Below are positions 12,827-26,835 of a stretch of DNA of 64,000 bases, in pieces. Below the pieces are notes generated by a model that did not search any database, was not told the DNA's origin, and saw nothing but the letters and a program-made list of their open reading frames with translations. The translations under genes were made by a program, and so were the position numbers. This DNA comes from Excoecaria cochinchinensis (taxonomy: Eukaryota > Streptophyta > Magnoliopsida > Malpighiales > Euphorbiaceae), in the NCBI GenBank assembly GCA_947683425.1, contig CANTUQ010000318.1, positions 1 through 64,000 of the forward strand, read 5' to 3'. Every line of letters begins with the position of its first letter. Position 1 is the stretch's first letter.

Positions 12827-15800
12827 ATCCGAGTCCAATAATTCGGGAAAACTTGATCAGAATAGCTACTGGGAGCTTGCCGGTCACAACGCGTCGAGAA
12901 TTGGCTTCGTCGGGATCTGAAGAATTTTTACGGATTTTCCTAGGGGTACCCCTAGGGAAAATCACCAGAATCGAAAAATCGTAAAAAGTGGTGAAATTTT
13001 GGATCCGAATCCAATAATTTGGGAAAACTTGATCGGAATAGCTACTGATAGCTTGCCGGTTACAACACGTCGAGAATTGGCTTAGTCGGGATCTGACAAA
13101 TTTTTACGGATTTTCCTAGGGGTACCCCTAAGGAAAATCACCAGAATCGAAAAATCGTAAAAAGTGGTGAAATTTTGGATCCGAGTCTAATAATTCGGGA
13201 AAACTTGATCGGAATAGCTACTGGGAGCTTGCCGGTCACAACACGTCGAGAATTGGCTTCGTCGGAATTTTTACGGATTTCCCTAGGGGTACCCCTAGGG
13301 AAAATCACCAGAATCGAAAAATCATAAAAAGTGGTTAAATTTTGGATCCGAGTCCAATAATTCGGGAAAACTTGATCGGAATAGCTACTGGGAGCTTGCC
13401 GGTCACAACACGTCGAGAATTGGTTTCGTCGGGATCTGACGAATGTTTACGGATTTCCCTAGGGGTACCCCTAGGGAAAATCACCAGAATCGAAAAATCG
13501 TAAAAAGAGGTGAAATTTTGGATGCGAGTCCAATAATTCGGGAAAACTTGATCGGAATAGCTACTGAGAGATTTCCGGTCACAACGCGTCGAGAATTGGC
13601 TTCGTCGGAATTTTTACGGATTTCCCTAGGGGTACCCCTAGGGAAAATCACCAGAATCGAAAAATCGTAAAAAGTGGTGAAATTTTGGATTAGAGTCCAA
13701 TAATTCGGGAAAACATGATCGGAATAGCTACTGGGAGCTTGCCGGTCACAACGCGTCGAGAATTGGTTTCGTCGGAATTTTTACGGATGTCCCTAGGGGT
13801 ACCCCTAGGGAAAATCACCAGAATCGAAAAATCGTAAAAAGTGGCAAAATTTTGGATCCGAGTCCAATAATTCGGGAAAACTTGATCGGAATAGCTACTG
13901 GGAGCTTGCCGGTCACAACGCGTCGAGAATTGGCTTCGTCGGAATTTTTACGGATTTTCCTAGGGGTACCCCTAGGAAAAATCACCAGAATCGAAAAATC
14001 GTAATAAGTGGTGAAATTTTGGATCCGAGTCCAATGATTCGAGAAAACTTGATCGGAATAGCTACTGGTAGCTTGCCGGTCACAACGCGTCGAGAATTGG
14101 CTTCGTCGGGATCTGACGAATTTTTACGGATTTCCCTAGGGGTACCCCTAGGGAAAATCACTAGAATCGAAAAATCGTAAAAAGTGGTGAAATTTTGGAT
14201 CCGAGTCCAATAATTCGGGAAAACTTGATCGGAATAGCTACTGGGAGCTTGCCGGTCACAACGCGTCGAGAATTGGCTTCGTCGGGATCTGACGAATTTT
14301 TACGGATTTCCCTAGGGGTACCCCTAGGGAAAATCACCAGAATCGAAAAATCGTAAAAAGTGGTGAAATTTATGATCCGAGTCCAATAATTCGGGAAAAC
14401 TTGATCGGAATAGCTACTGGGAGCTTGCCGGTCACAACGGGTCGAGAATTGGCTTCGTCGGGATCTGACGAATTTTTACGGATTTCCCTAGGGATACCCC
14501 TAGGGAAAATCACCAGAATCGAAAAATCGTAAAAAGTGATGAAATTTTGGATCCGAGTCCAATAATTCGGGAAAACTTGATCGGAATAGCTACTGGGAGC
14601 TTGCCGGTCACAACGCGTCGAGAATTGGCTTCATCGGGATCTGACGAATTTTTACGGATTTCCCTAGGGATACCCCTAGGGAAAATCACCAGAATCGAAA
14701 AATCGTAAAAAGTGGTGAAATTTTTGATCCAAGTCCAATAATTCGGGAAAACTTGATCGGAATAGCTACTGGGAGCTTGCCGGTCACAACGCGTCGAGAA
14801 TTGGCTTCGTCGGTGTTTTTATGGATTTCCCTAGGGGTACCCCTTGGAAAAATCACCAGAATCGAAAAATCGTAAAAAGTGGTGAAATTTTGTATTCGAG
14901 TCCAATAATTCGGGAAAACTTGATCGGAATAGCTACTGGGAGCTTGCCGGTCACAACGCGTCGAGAATTGGTTTCGTTGGGATCTGACGAATTTTTACGG
15001 ATTTTCCTAGGGGTACCCCTAGGGAAAATCACCAGAATCGAAAAATCATAAAAAGTTGCGAAATTTTTGATCCGAGTCCAATAATTCGTGATAACTTGAT
15101 CGGAATAGCTACTGGGAGCTTGCCGGTCACAACGCATCGAGAATTGGGTTCGTCGGGATCTGACGAATTTTAACGGATTTCCCTAGGGGTACCCCTAGGG
15201 AAAATCACCAGAATCGAAAAATCGTAAAAAGTGGTGAAATTTTGGATCCGAGTCCAATAATTCGGGAAAACTTGATCGGAATAGCTACTGGGAGCTTGCC
15301 GGTCACAGCGCATAGAGAATTGGTTTCGTCGGAATTTTTACAGATTTCCCTAGGGGTACCCTAGGGAAAATCACCAGAATCGAAAAATCATAAAAAGTGG
15401 TTAAATTTTGGATCCGAGTCCAATAATTCGAGAAAGCTTGATCGGAATAGCTACTGGGAGCTTGCCGGTCACAACGCGTCGAGAATTGGCTTCGTCGGGA
15501 TCTGACGAATTTTTACGGATTTCCCTAGGGGTACCCCACGGGAAAATCACCAGAATCGAAAAATCGTAAAAAGTGGTGAAATTTTGGATCCGAGTCCAAT
15601 AATTCGGGAAAACTTGATCGGAATAGCTACTGGGAGCTTGCCGGTCACAACGCGTCGAGAATTGGCTTCGTCGGGATCTGAAGAATTTTTACGGATTTCC
15701 CTAGGGGTACCCCTAGGGAAAATCACCAGAATCGAAAAATCGTAAAAAGTGGTGAAATTTTTGATCCGAGTCCAATAATTCGGGAAAACTTGATCGGAAT

Positions 15801-18800
15801 AGCTACTGGGAGCTTGCCGATCACAACGCGTCGAGAATTGGCTTCGTCGGGATCTAACGAATTTTTACGGATTTCCCTAGGGGTACCCCTAGGGAAAATT
15901 ACCAGAATCGAAAAATCGTAAAAAGTGGTGAAATTTTGGATCCGAGTCCAATAATTCGGGAAAACTTGGTCGGAATAGCTAGTGGGAGCTTGCCGGTCAC
16001 AACGCGTCGAGAATTGGCTTCGTCGGGATCTGACAAATTTTTACGGATTTCCCTAGGGGTACCCCTAGGGAAAATCACCAGAATCGAAAAATCGTAAAAA
16101 GTGACGAAATTTTTGATCCGAGTCCAATAATTCGGGAAAACTTGATCGGAATAGCTACTGGGAGCTTGCCGGTCACAACGCGTCGAGAATTGGCTTCATC
16201 GGGATCTGACGAATTTTTACGGATTTCCCTAGGGATACCCCTCGGGAAAATCACCAGAATTGAAAAATCGTAAAAAGTGATGAAATTTTGGATCCGAGTC
16301 CAATAATTCGGGAAAACTTGATCGGAAAAGCTACTGGGAGCTTGCCGGTCACAACGCATCGAGAATTGGCTTCGTCAGGATCTGACGAATTTTTACGGAT
16401 TTCTCTAGGGGTACCCCTAGGGAAAATCACAAGAATCGAAAAATCGTAAAAAGTGGTGAAATTTTGGATCCGAGTCCAATAATTCGGGAAAACTTGATCG
16501 GAAAAGCTTCTGGGAGCTTGCCGGTCACAACGCGTCGAGAATTGGCTTCGTCAGGATCTGACGAATTTTTACGGATTTCCCTAGGGGTACACCTAGGGAA
16601 AATCACCAGAATCGAAAAATCGTAAAAAGTGGTGAAATTTTGAATCCGAGTCCAATAATTTGGGAAAACTTGATCGGAATAGCTACTGGGAGCTTGCCGG
16701 TCACAACGCGTCGAGAATTGGCTTCGTCGGTGTTTTTATGGATTTCCCTAGGGGTACCCCTAGGGAAAATCACCAGAATCGAAAAATCGTAAAAAGTGGT
16801 GAAATTTTGGATTCGAGTCCAATAATTCGGGAAAACTTGATCGGAATAGCTACTGGGAGCATGCCGGTCACAACGCGTCGAGAATTGATTTCGTCGGGAT
16901 TTTTACGGATTTCCCTAGGGGTACCCTTAGGAAAAATCACCAGAATCGAAAAATCGTAAAAAGTGGCGAAATTTTTGATCTGAGTCCAATAATTCGAGAA
17001 AACTTGATCGGAATAGCTACTGGGAGCTTGTCGGTCACAACGCGTCGAGAATTGGCTTCGTCGGGATCTGACGAATTTTTACGGATTTCCCTAGGGGTAC
17101 CCCTAGGGAAAATCACCAGAATCGAAAAATCGTAAAAAGTGGCGAAATTTTTGATCCGAGTCCAATAATTCGGGAAAACTTGATCGGAAAAGCTACTGGG
17201 AGCTTACCGGTCACAACGCGTCGAGAATTGGCTTCGTCGGGATCTGACGAATTTTTACGGATTTCCCTAGGGGTACCCCTAGGGAAAATCACCAGAATCG
17301 AAAAAACGTAAAAAGTGGTGAAATTTTGGATCCGAGTCCAATAATTCGGGAAAACTTGATCGGAATAGCTACTGGGAGCTTGCCGATCACAACGCGTCGA
17401 GAATTGGCTTCGTCGGGATCTGACAAATTTTTACGGATTTTCCTAGGGGTACCCCTAGGGAAAATCACCAGAATCTAAAAATCGTAAAAAGTGGCAAAAT
17501 TTTTGATCCGAGTCGAATAATTCGGGAAAACTTGATCGGAATAGCTACTGGGAGCTTGCCGGTCACAACGCGTCGAGAATTGGCTTCGTCGGAATTTTTA
17601 AGGATTTTTCCTAGGGGTACCCCTAGGAAAAATCACCAGAATCGAAAAATCGTAATAAGTGGTGAAATTTTGGATCCGAGTCCAATAATTCGAGAAAACT
17701 TAATCGGAATAGCTACTGGGAGCTTGCCGGTCACAACGCGTCGAGAATTGGCTTCGTCGGGATCTGACGAATATTTACGGATTTCCCTAGGGGTACCCCT
17801 AGGGAAAATCACCAGAATCGAAAAATCGTAAAAAGTGGTGAAATTTTGGATCCGAGTCCAATAATTTGGGAAAACTTGATCGGAATAGCTACTGATAGCT
17901 TGTCGGTCACAACGCGTCGAGAATTGGCTTCGTTGGGATCTGACAAATTTTTACGGATTTTCCTAGGGGTACTCTAAGGAAAATCACCAGAATCGAAAAA
18001 TCGTAAAAAGTGGTGAAATTTTGGATCCGAGTCCAATAATTCGGGAAAACTTGATCGGAATAGCTACTGGGAGCTTGCCGGTCATAACGCGTCGAGAATT
18101 GGCTTCGTCGAAATTTTTACGGATTTCCCTAGGGGTACCTCTAGGGAAAATCACCAGAATCGAAAAATCATAAAAAGTGGTTAAATTTTGGATCCGAGTC
18201 CAATAATTCGGGAAAACTTGATCGGAATATCTACTGGGAGCTTGCCGGTCACAATGCGTCGAGAATTGGCATCGTCGGGATCTGACGAATTTTTACGGAT
18301 TTCCCTAGGGGTACCCCTAGGGAAAATCACCATAATCGAAAAATCGTAAAAAGTGGTGAAATTTATGATCCGAGTCCAATAATTCGGGAAAACTTGATCG
18401 GAATAGCTACTGGGAGCTTGCCGGTCACAACGTGTCGAGAATTGGCTTCGTCGGAATTTTTACGGATTTCCCTAGGGGTACCCCTAGGGAAAATCACCAG
18501 AATCGAAAAATCGTAAAAAGTGGTGAAATTTTGGATCCGAGTCCAATAATTCGGGAAAACTTGATCGGAATAGCTACTGGGAGCTTGCCGGTCACAATGC
18601 GTCGAGAATTGGCTTCGTCGGGATCTGACTAATTTTTACTCATTTCCCTAGGGGTACCCCTAGGGAAAATCACCAGAATCGAAAAATCGTAAAAAGTGGT
18701 GAAATTTATGATCCGAGTCCAATAATTCGGGAAAACTTGATCGGAATAGCTACTGGGAGCTTGCCGGTCACAACGCGTCGAGAATTGGCTTCGTCGGGAT

Positions 18801-18886
18801 CTGACGAATTTTTACGGATTTCCCTAGGGGTACCCCTAGGGAAAATCACCAGAATCGAAAAATCGTAAAAAGTGGCGAAATTTTTT
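12827..18886 (+). repeat. 6,060-bp tandem duplication, copy 1 (about 35 monomers)
   Basis: This segment matches the sequence 6,060 bp downstream base for base from 12,827 to 18,918, except for five substitutions that I could see. The length fits 24 long plus 11 short monomers minus one base; a one-base loss in the palindrome near 15,352 accounts for the minus one. At the left edge the match ends at GG (12,825-12,826) against TT. It is much the longest near-identical duplication in the window and must be recent or recently homogenised. Confidence 0.95.
14197..14372 (+). repeat. Representative long (176-bp) monomer
   Basis: This monomer matches the majority sequence of the long form except at its last base. 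It starts at GGATCC and carries TCGG followed by GATCTGACG and AATTTTTACGG. The next monomer starts exactly 176 bp later. The long form dominates most of the window, especially 28.9-33 kb and 44.8-51 kb. Confidence 0.95.
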
Positions 18887-21800
18887 ATCCGAGTCCAATA
18901 ATTCGGGAAAACTTGATCAGAATAGCTACTGGGAGCTTGCCGGTCACAACGCGTCGAGAATTGGCTTCGTCGGGATCTGAAGAATTTTTACGGATTTTCC
19001 TAGGGGTACCCCTAGGGAAAATCACCAGAATCGAAAAATCGTAAAAAGTGGTGAAATTTTGGATCCGAATCCAATAATTTGGGAAAACTTGATCGGAATA
19101 GCTACTGATAGCTTGCTGGTTACAACACGTCGAGAATTGGCTTAGTCGGGATCTGACAAAATTTTACGGATTTTCCTAGGGGTACCCCTAAGGAAAATCA
19201 CCAGAATCGAAAAATCGTAAAAAGTGGTGAAATTTTGGATCCGAGTCTAATAATTCGGGAAAACTTGATCGGAATAGCTACTGGGAGCTTGCCGGTCACA
19301 ACACGTCGAGAATTGGCTTCGTCGGAATTTTTACGGATTTCCCTAGGGGTACCCCTAGGGAAAATCACCAGAATCGAAAAATCATAAAAAGTGGTTAAAT
19401 TTTGGATCCGAGTCCAATAATTCGGGAAAACTTGATCGGAATAGCTACTGTGAGCTTGCCGGTCACAACACGTCGAGAATTGGTTTCGTCGGGATCTGAC
19501 GAATGTTTACGGATTTCCCTAGGGGTACCCCTAGGGAAAATCACCAGAATCGAAAAATCGTAAAAAGAGGTGAAATTTTGGATGCGAGTCCAATAATTCG
19601 GGAAAACTTGATCGGAATAGCTACTGAGAGATTTCCGGTCACAACGCGTCGAGAATTGGCTTCGTCGGAATTTTTACGGATTTCCCTAGGGGTACCCCTA
19701 GGGAAAATCACCAGAATCGAAAAATCGTAAAAAGTGGTGAAATTTTGGATTAGAGTCCAATAATTCGGGAAAACATGATCGGAATAGCTACTGGGAGCTT
19801 GCCGGTCACAACGCGTCGAGAATTGGTTTCGTCGAAATTTTTACGGATGTCCCTAGGGGTACCCCTAGGGAAAATCACCAGAATCGAAAAATCGTAAAAA
19901 GTGGCAAAATTTTGGATCCGAGTCCAATAATTCGGGAAAACTTGATCGGAATAGCTACTGGGAGCTTGCCGGTCACAACGCGTCGAGAATTGGCTTCGTC
20001 GGAATTTTTACGGATTTTCCTAGGGGTACCCCTAGGAAAAATCACCAGAATCGAAAAATCGTAATAAGTGGTGAAATTTTGGATCCGAGTCCAATGATTC
20101 GAGAAAACTTGATCGGAATAGCTACTGGTAGCTTGCCGGTCACAACGCGTCGAGAATTGGCTTCGTCGGGATCTGACGAATTTTTACGGATTTCCCTAGG
20201 GGTACCCCTAGGGAAAATCACTAGAATCGAAAAATCGTAAAAAGTGGTGAAATTTTGGATCCGAGTCCAATAATTCGGGAAAACTTGATCGGAATAGCTA
20301 CTGGGAGCTTGCCGGTCACAACGCGTCGAGAATTGGCTTCGTCGGGATCTGACGAATTTTTACGGATTTCCCTAGGGGTACCCCTAGGGAAAATCACCAG
20401 AATCGAAAAATCGTAAAAAGTGGTGAAATTTATGATCCGAGTCCAATAATTCGGGAAAACTTGATCGGAATAGCTACTGGGAGCTTGCCGGTCACAACGG
20501 GTCGAGAATTGGCTTCGTCGGGATCTGACGAATTTTTACGGATTTCCCTAGGGATACCCCTAGGGAAAATCACCAGAATCGAAAAATCGTAAAAAGTGAT
20601 GAAATTTTGGATCCGAGTCCAATAATTCGGGAAAACTTGATCGGAATAGCTACTGGGAGCTTGCCGGTCACAACGCGTCGAGAATTGGCTTCATCGGGAT
20701 CTGACGAATTTTTACGGATTTCCCTAGGGATACCCCTAGGGAAAATCACCAGAATCGAAAAATCGTAAAAAGTGGTGAAATTTTTGATCCAAGTCCAATA
20801 ATTCGGGAAAACTTGATCGGAATAGCTACTGGGAGCTTGCCGGTCACAACGCGTCGAGAATTGGCTTCGTCGGTGTTTTTATGGATTTCCCTAGGGGTAC
20901 CCCTTGGAAAAATCACCAGAATCGAAAAATCGTAAAAAGTGGTGAAATTTTGTATTCGAGTCCAATAATTCGGGAAAACTTGATCGGAATAGCTACTGGG
21001 AGCTTGCCGGTCACAACGCGTCGAGAATTGGTTTCGTTGGGATCTGACGAATTTTTACGGATTTTCCTAGGGGTACCCCTAGGGAAAATCACCAGAATCG
21101 AAAAATCATAAAAAGTTGCGAAATTTTTGATCCGAGTCCAATAATTCGTGATAACTTGATCGGAATAGCTCCTGGGAGCTTGCCGGTCACAACGCATCGA
21201 GAATTGGGTTCGTCGGGATCTGACGAATTTTAACGGATTTCCCTAGGGGTACCCCTAGGGAAAATCACCAGAATCGAAAAATCGTAAAAAGTGGTGAAAT
21301 TTTGGATCCGAGTCCAATAATTCGGGAAAACTTGATCGGAATAGCTACTGGGAGCTTGCCGGTCACAGCGCATAGAGAATTGGTTTCGTCGGAATTTTTA
21401 CAGATTTCCCTAGGGGTACCCTAGGGAAAATCACCAGAATCGAAAAATCATAAAAAGTGGTTAAATTTTGGATCCGAGTCCAATAATTCGAGAAAGCTTG
21501 ATCGGAATAGCTACTGGGAGCTTGCCGGTCACAACGCGTCGAGAATTGGCTTCGTCGGGATCTGACGAATTTTTACGGATTTCCCTAGGGGTACCCCACG
21601 GGAAAATCACCAGAATCGAAAAATCGTAAAAAGTGGTGAAATTTTGGATCCGAGTCCAATAATTCGGGAAAACTTGATCGGAATAGCTACTGGGAGCTTG
21701 CCGGTCACAACGCGTCGAGAATTGGCTTCGTCGGGATCTGAAGAATTTTTACGGATTTCCCTAGGGGTACCCCTAGGGAAAATCACCAGAATCGAAAAAT

Positions 21801-24800
21801 CGTAAAAAGTGGTGAAATTTTTGATCCGAGTCCAATAATTCGGGAAAACTTGATCGGAATAGCTACTGGGAGCTTGCCGATCACAACGCGTCGAGAATTG
21901 GCTTCGTCGGGATCTAACGAATTTTTACGGATTTCCCTAGGGGTACCCCTAGGGAAAATTACCAGAATCGAAAAATCGTAAAAAGTGGTGAAATTTTGGA
22001 TCCGAGTCCAATAATTCGGGAAAACTTGGTCGGAATAGCTAGTGGGAGCTTGCCGGTCACAACGCGTCGAGAATTGGCTTCGTCGGGATCTGACAAATTT
22101 TTACGGATTTCCCTAGGGGTACCCCTAGGGAAAATCACCAGAATCGAAAAATCGTAAAAAGTGACGAAATTTTTGATCCGAGTCCAATAATTCGGGAAAA
22201 CTTGATCGGAATAGCTACTGGGAGCTTGCCGGTCACAACGCGTCGAGAATTGGCTTCATCGGGATCTGACGAATTTTTACGGATTTCCCTAGGGATACCC
22301 CTCGGGAAAATCACCAGAATTGAAAAATCGTAAAAAGTGATGAAATTTTGGATCCGAGTCCAATAATTCGGGAAAACTTGATCGGAAAAGCTACTGGGAG
22401 CTTGCCGGTCACAACGCATCGAGAATTGGCTTCGTCAGGATCTGACGAATTTTTACGGATTTCTCTAGGGGTACCCCTAGGGAAAATCACAAGAATCGAA
22501 AAATCGTAAAAAGTGGTGAAATTTTGGATCCGAGTCCAATAATTCGGGAAAACTTGATCGGAAAAGCTTCTGGGAGCTTGCCGGTCACAACGCGTCGAGA
22601 ATTGGCTTCGTCAGGATCTGACGAATTTTTACGGATTTCCCTAGGGGTACACCTAGGGAAAATCACCAGAATCGAAAAATCGTAAAAAGTGGTGAAATTT
22701 TGAATCCGAGTCCAATAATTTGGGAAAACTTGATCGGAATAGCTACTGGGAGCTTGCCGGTCACAACGCGTCGAGAATTGGCTTCGTCGGTGTTTTTATG
22801 GATTTCCCTAGGGGTACCCCTAGGGAAAATCACCAGAATCGAAAAATCGTAAAAAGTGGTGAAATTTTGGATTCGAGTCCAATAATTCGGGAAAACTTGA
22901 TCGGAATAGCTACTGGGAGCATGCCGGTCACAACGCGTCGAGAATTGATTTCGTCGGGATTTTTACGGATTTCCCTAGGGGTACCCTTAGGAAAAATCAC
23001 CAGAATCGAAAAATCGTAAAAAGTGGCGAAATTTTTGATCTGAGTCCAATAATTCGAGAAAACTTGATCGGAATAGCTACTGGGAGCTTGTCGGTCACAA
23101 CGCGTCGAGAATTGGCTTCGTCGGGATCTGACGAATTTTTACGGATTTCCCTAGGGGTACCCCTAGGGAAAATCACCAGAATCGAAAAATCGTAAAAAGT
23201 GGCGAAATTTTTGATCCGAGTCCAATAATTCGGGAAAACTTGATCGGAAAAGCTACTGGGAGCTTACCGGTCACAACGCGTCGAGAATTGGCTTCGTCGG
23301 GATCTGACGAATTTTTACGGATTTCCCTAGGGGTACCCCTAGGGAAAATCACCAGAATCGAAAAAACGTAAAAAGTGGTGAAATTTTGGATCCGAGTCCA
23401 ATAATTCGGGAAAACTTGATCGGAATAGCTACTGGGAGCTTGCCGATCACAACGCGTCGAGAATTGGCTTCGTCGGGATCTGACAAATTTTTACGGATTT
23501 TCCTAGGGGTACCCCTAGGGAAAATCACCAGAATCTAAAAATCGTAAAAAGTGGCAAAATTTTTGATCCGAGTCGAATAATTCGGGAAAACTTGATCGGA
23601 ATAGCTACTGGGAGCTTGCCGGTCACAACGCGTCGAGAATTGGCTTCGTCGGAATTTTTAAGGATTTTTCCTAGGGGTACCCCTAGGAAAAATCACCAGA
23701 ATCGAAAAATCGTAATAAGTGGTGAAATTTTGGATCCGAGTCCAATAATTCGAGAAAACTTAATCGGAATAGCTACTGGGAGCTTGCCGGTCACAACGCG
23801 TCGAGAATTGGCTTCGTCGGGATCTGACGAATATTTACGGATTTCCCTAGGGGTACCCCTAGGGAAAATCACCAGAATCGAAAAATCGTAAAAAGTGGTG
23901 AAATTTTGGATCCGAGTCCAATAATTTGGGAAAACTTGATCGGAATAGCTACTGATAGCTTGTCGGTCACAACGCGTCGAGAATTGGCTTCGTTGGGATC
24001 TGACAAATTTTTACGGATTTTCCTAGGGGTACTCTAAGGAAAATCACCAGAATCGAAAAATCGTAAAAAGTGGTGAAATTTTGGATCCGAGTCCAATAAT
24101 TCGGGAAAACTTGATCGGAATAGCTACTGGGAGCTTGCCGGTCATAACGCGTCGAGAATTGGCTTCGTCGAAATTTTTACGGATTTCCCTAGGGGTACCT
24201 CTAGGGAAAATCACCAGAATCGAAAAATCATAAAAAGTGGTTAAATTTTGGATCCGAGTCCAATAATTCGGGAAAACTTGATCGGAATATCTACTGGGAG
24301 CTTGCCGGTCACAATGCGTCGAGAATTGGCATCGTCGGGATCTGACGAATTTTTACGGATTTCCCTAGGGGTACCCCTAGGGAAAATCACCATAATCGAA
24401 AAATCGTAAAAAGTGGTGAAATTTATGATCCGAGTCCAATAATTCGGGAAAACTTGATCGGAATAGCTACTGGGAGCTTGCCGGTCACAACGTGTCGAGA
24501 ATTGGCTTCGTCGGAATTTTTACGGATTTCCCTAGGGGTACCCCTAGGGAAAATCACCAGAATCGAAAAATCGTAAAAAGTGGTGAAATTTTGGATCCGA
24601 GTCCAATAATTCGGGAAAACTTGATCGGAATAGCTACTGGGAGCTTGCCGGTCACAATGCGTCGAGAATTGGCTTCGTCGGGATCTGACTAATTTTTACT
24701 CATTTCCCTAGGGGTACCCCTAGGGAAAATCACCAGAATCGAAAAATCGTAAAAAGTGGTGAAATTTATGATCCGAGTCCAATAATTCGGGAAAACTTGA

Positions 24801-24978
24801 TCGGAATAGCTACTGGGAGCTTGCCGGTCACAACGCGTCGAGAATTGGCTTCGTCGGGATCTGACGAATTTTTACGGATTTCCCTAGGGGTACCCCTAGG
24901 GAAAATCACCAGAATCGAAAAATCGTAAAAAGTGGCGAAATTTTTTATCCGAGTCCAATAATTCGGGAAAACTTGATC
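18887..24978 (+). repeat. 6,060-bp tandem duplication, copy 2
   Basis: This is the direct downstream partner of the unit starting at 12,827. Differences from copy 1 are at 19,117 (T for C), 19,161 (A for T), 19,451 (T for G), 19,835 (A for G) and 21,171 (C for A). The match ends at 24,979. The 32 bases at 18,887-18,918 belong to both the end of copy 1 and the start of copy 2, so the unequal exchange that made the duplication falls there. Confidence 0.95.
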
Positions 24979-25289
24979 GAAAAAGCTACTGGGAGCTTGC
25001 CGGTCACAACGCGTCGAGAATTGGCTTCGTCGGGATCTGACGAATTTTTACGGATTTCCCTAGGGGTACCCCTAGGGAAAATCACCAGAATCGAAAAATC
25101 GTAAAAAGTGGTGAAATTTTTGATCCGAGTCCAATAATTCGGGAAAACTTGATCGGAATAGCTACTGGGAGCTTGCCGATCAAAACGCGTCGAGAATTGG
25201 CTTCGTCGGGATCTGACAAATTTTTACGGATTTCCCTAGGGGTCCCCTAGGGAAAATCACCAGAATCGAAAAATCGTAAAAAGTGGCAA

Positions 25290-26160
25290 AATTTTGGATC
25301 CGAGTCGAATAATTCGGGAAAACTTGATCGGAATAGCTACTGGGAGCTTGCCGGTCACAACGCGTCGAGAATTGGCTTCGTCGGAATTTTTAAGGATTTT
25401 TCCTAGGGGTACCCCTAGGAAAAATCACCAGAATCGAAAAATCGTAATAAGTTGTGAAATTTTGGATCCGAGTCCAATAATTCGAGAAAACTTGATCGGA
25501 ATAGCTACTGGGAGCTTGCTGGTCACAACGCGTCGAGAATTGACTTCGTCGGGATCTGACCAATTTTTACGGATTTCCCTAGGGGCACCCCTAGGAAAAA
25601 TCACCAGAATCGAAAAATCGTAAAAAGTGATGAAATTTTGGATCCGAGTCCAATAATTCGAGAAAACTTGATCGGAATAGCTACTGGGAGCTTGCCGGTC
25701 ACAACGCGTCGAGAATTGGCTTCGTCGGGATCTGACGAATTTTTACGGATTTCCCTAGGGGTACCCCTAGGGAAAATCACCAGAATCGAAAAATCGTAAA
25801 AAGTGGTGAAATTTATGATCCGAGTCCAATAATTCGGGAAAACTTGATCGGAATAGCTACTGGGAGCTTGCCGGTCACAACGCGTCGAGAATTGGCTTCG
25901 TCGGTGTTTTTATGGATTTCCCTAGGGGTACCACTAGGGAAAATCACCAGAATCGAAAAATCGTAAAAAGTGGTGAAATTTTGGATCCGAGTCCAATAAT
26001 TCTGGAAAACTTGATCGGAATTGCTACTGGGAGCTTGCCGGTCACAACGCGTCAAGAATTGGCTTCATCGGGATCTGACGAATTTTTACGGATTTCCCTA
26101 GGGGTACCCCTAGGGAAAATCACCAGAATCGAAAAATCGTAAAAAGTGGTGAAATTTTGG
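25290..26160 (+). repeat. 863-bp block, older copy (offset 1,547 bp)
   Basis: This is a more diverged relative of the pair at 26,836-28,579, offset 1,547 bp (nine monomers). Shared markers are GAGTCGAATAATTCG, AAGGATTTTTCCTAGG (one extra T), AATCGTAATAAGT, GACCAATTTTTACGG, GGGGCACCCCTAGG and the short TCGGTGTTTTTATGG monomer with GGTACCACTAGG. It differs, for example, by AAGTTGTGAAA near 25,450. Confidence 0.8.
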
Positions 26161-26835
26161 ATCCGAGTCCAATAATTCGGGAAAACTTGATCGGAATAGC
26201 TACTGGGAGCTTGCCGGTCACAACACGTCGAGAATTGGCTTCGTCAGAATTTTTACGGATTTCCCTAGGGGTACCCCTAGGGAAAAACACCAGAATCGAA
26301 AAATCGTAAAAAGTGGTGAAATTTTGGATCCGAGTCCAATAATTCGGGAAAACTTGATCGGAATAGCTACTGGGAGCTTGCCGGTCACAACGTGTCGAGA
26401 ATTGGCTTCGTCGGAATTTTTACGGATGTCCCTAGGGGTACCCCTAGGGAAAATCACTAGTATTGAAAAATCGTAAAAAGTGGTGAAATTTTGGATCCGA
26501 GTCCAATAATTCGGGAAAACTTGATCAGAATAGCTACTGGGAGCTTGCCGGTCACAACGCGTCGAGAATTAGTTTCGTCGGGATCTGACGAATTTTTACG
26601 GATTTCCCTAGGGGTACCCCTAGGGAAAATCACCAGAATCGAAAAATCGTAAAAAGTGGTGAAATTTTTGATCCGAGTCCAATAATTCGGGAAAACTTGA
26701 TCGGAATAGCTACTGGAGCTTGCCGATCACAACGCGTCGAGAATTGGCTTCGTCGGGATCTGACAAATTTTTACGGATTTCCCTAGGGGTCCCCTAGGGA
26801 AAATCACCAGAATCGAAAAATCGTAAAAAGTGGCA

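Noticed and set aside
14277..14300. The 9-bp module as a transposon footprint or target-site duplication
   Set aside because: GATCTGACG is not a duplication of flanking sequence. It behaves as a plain indel between two monomer lineages.
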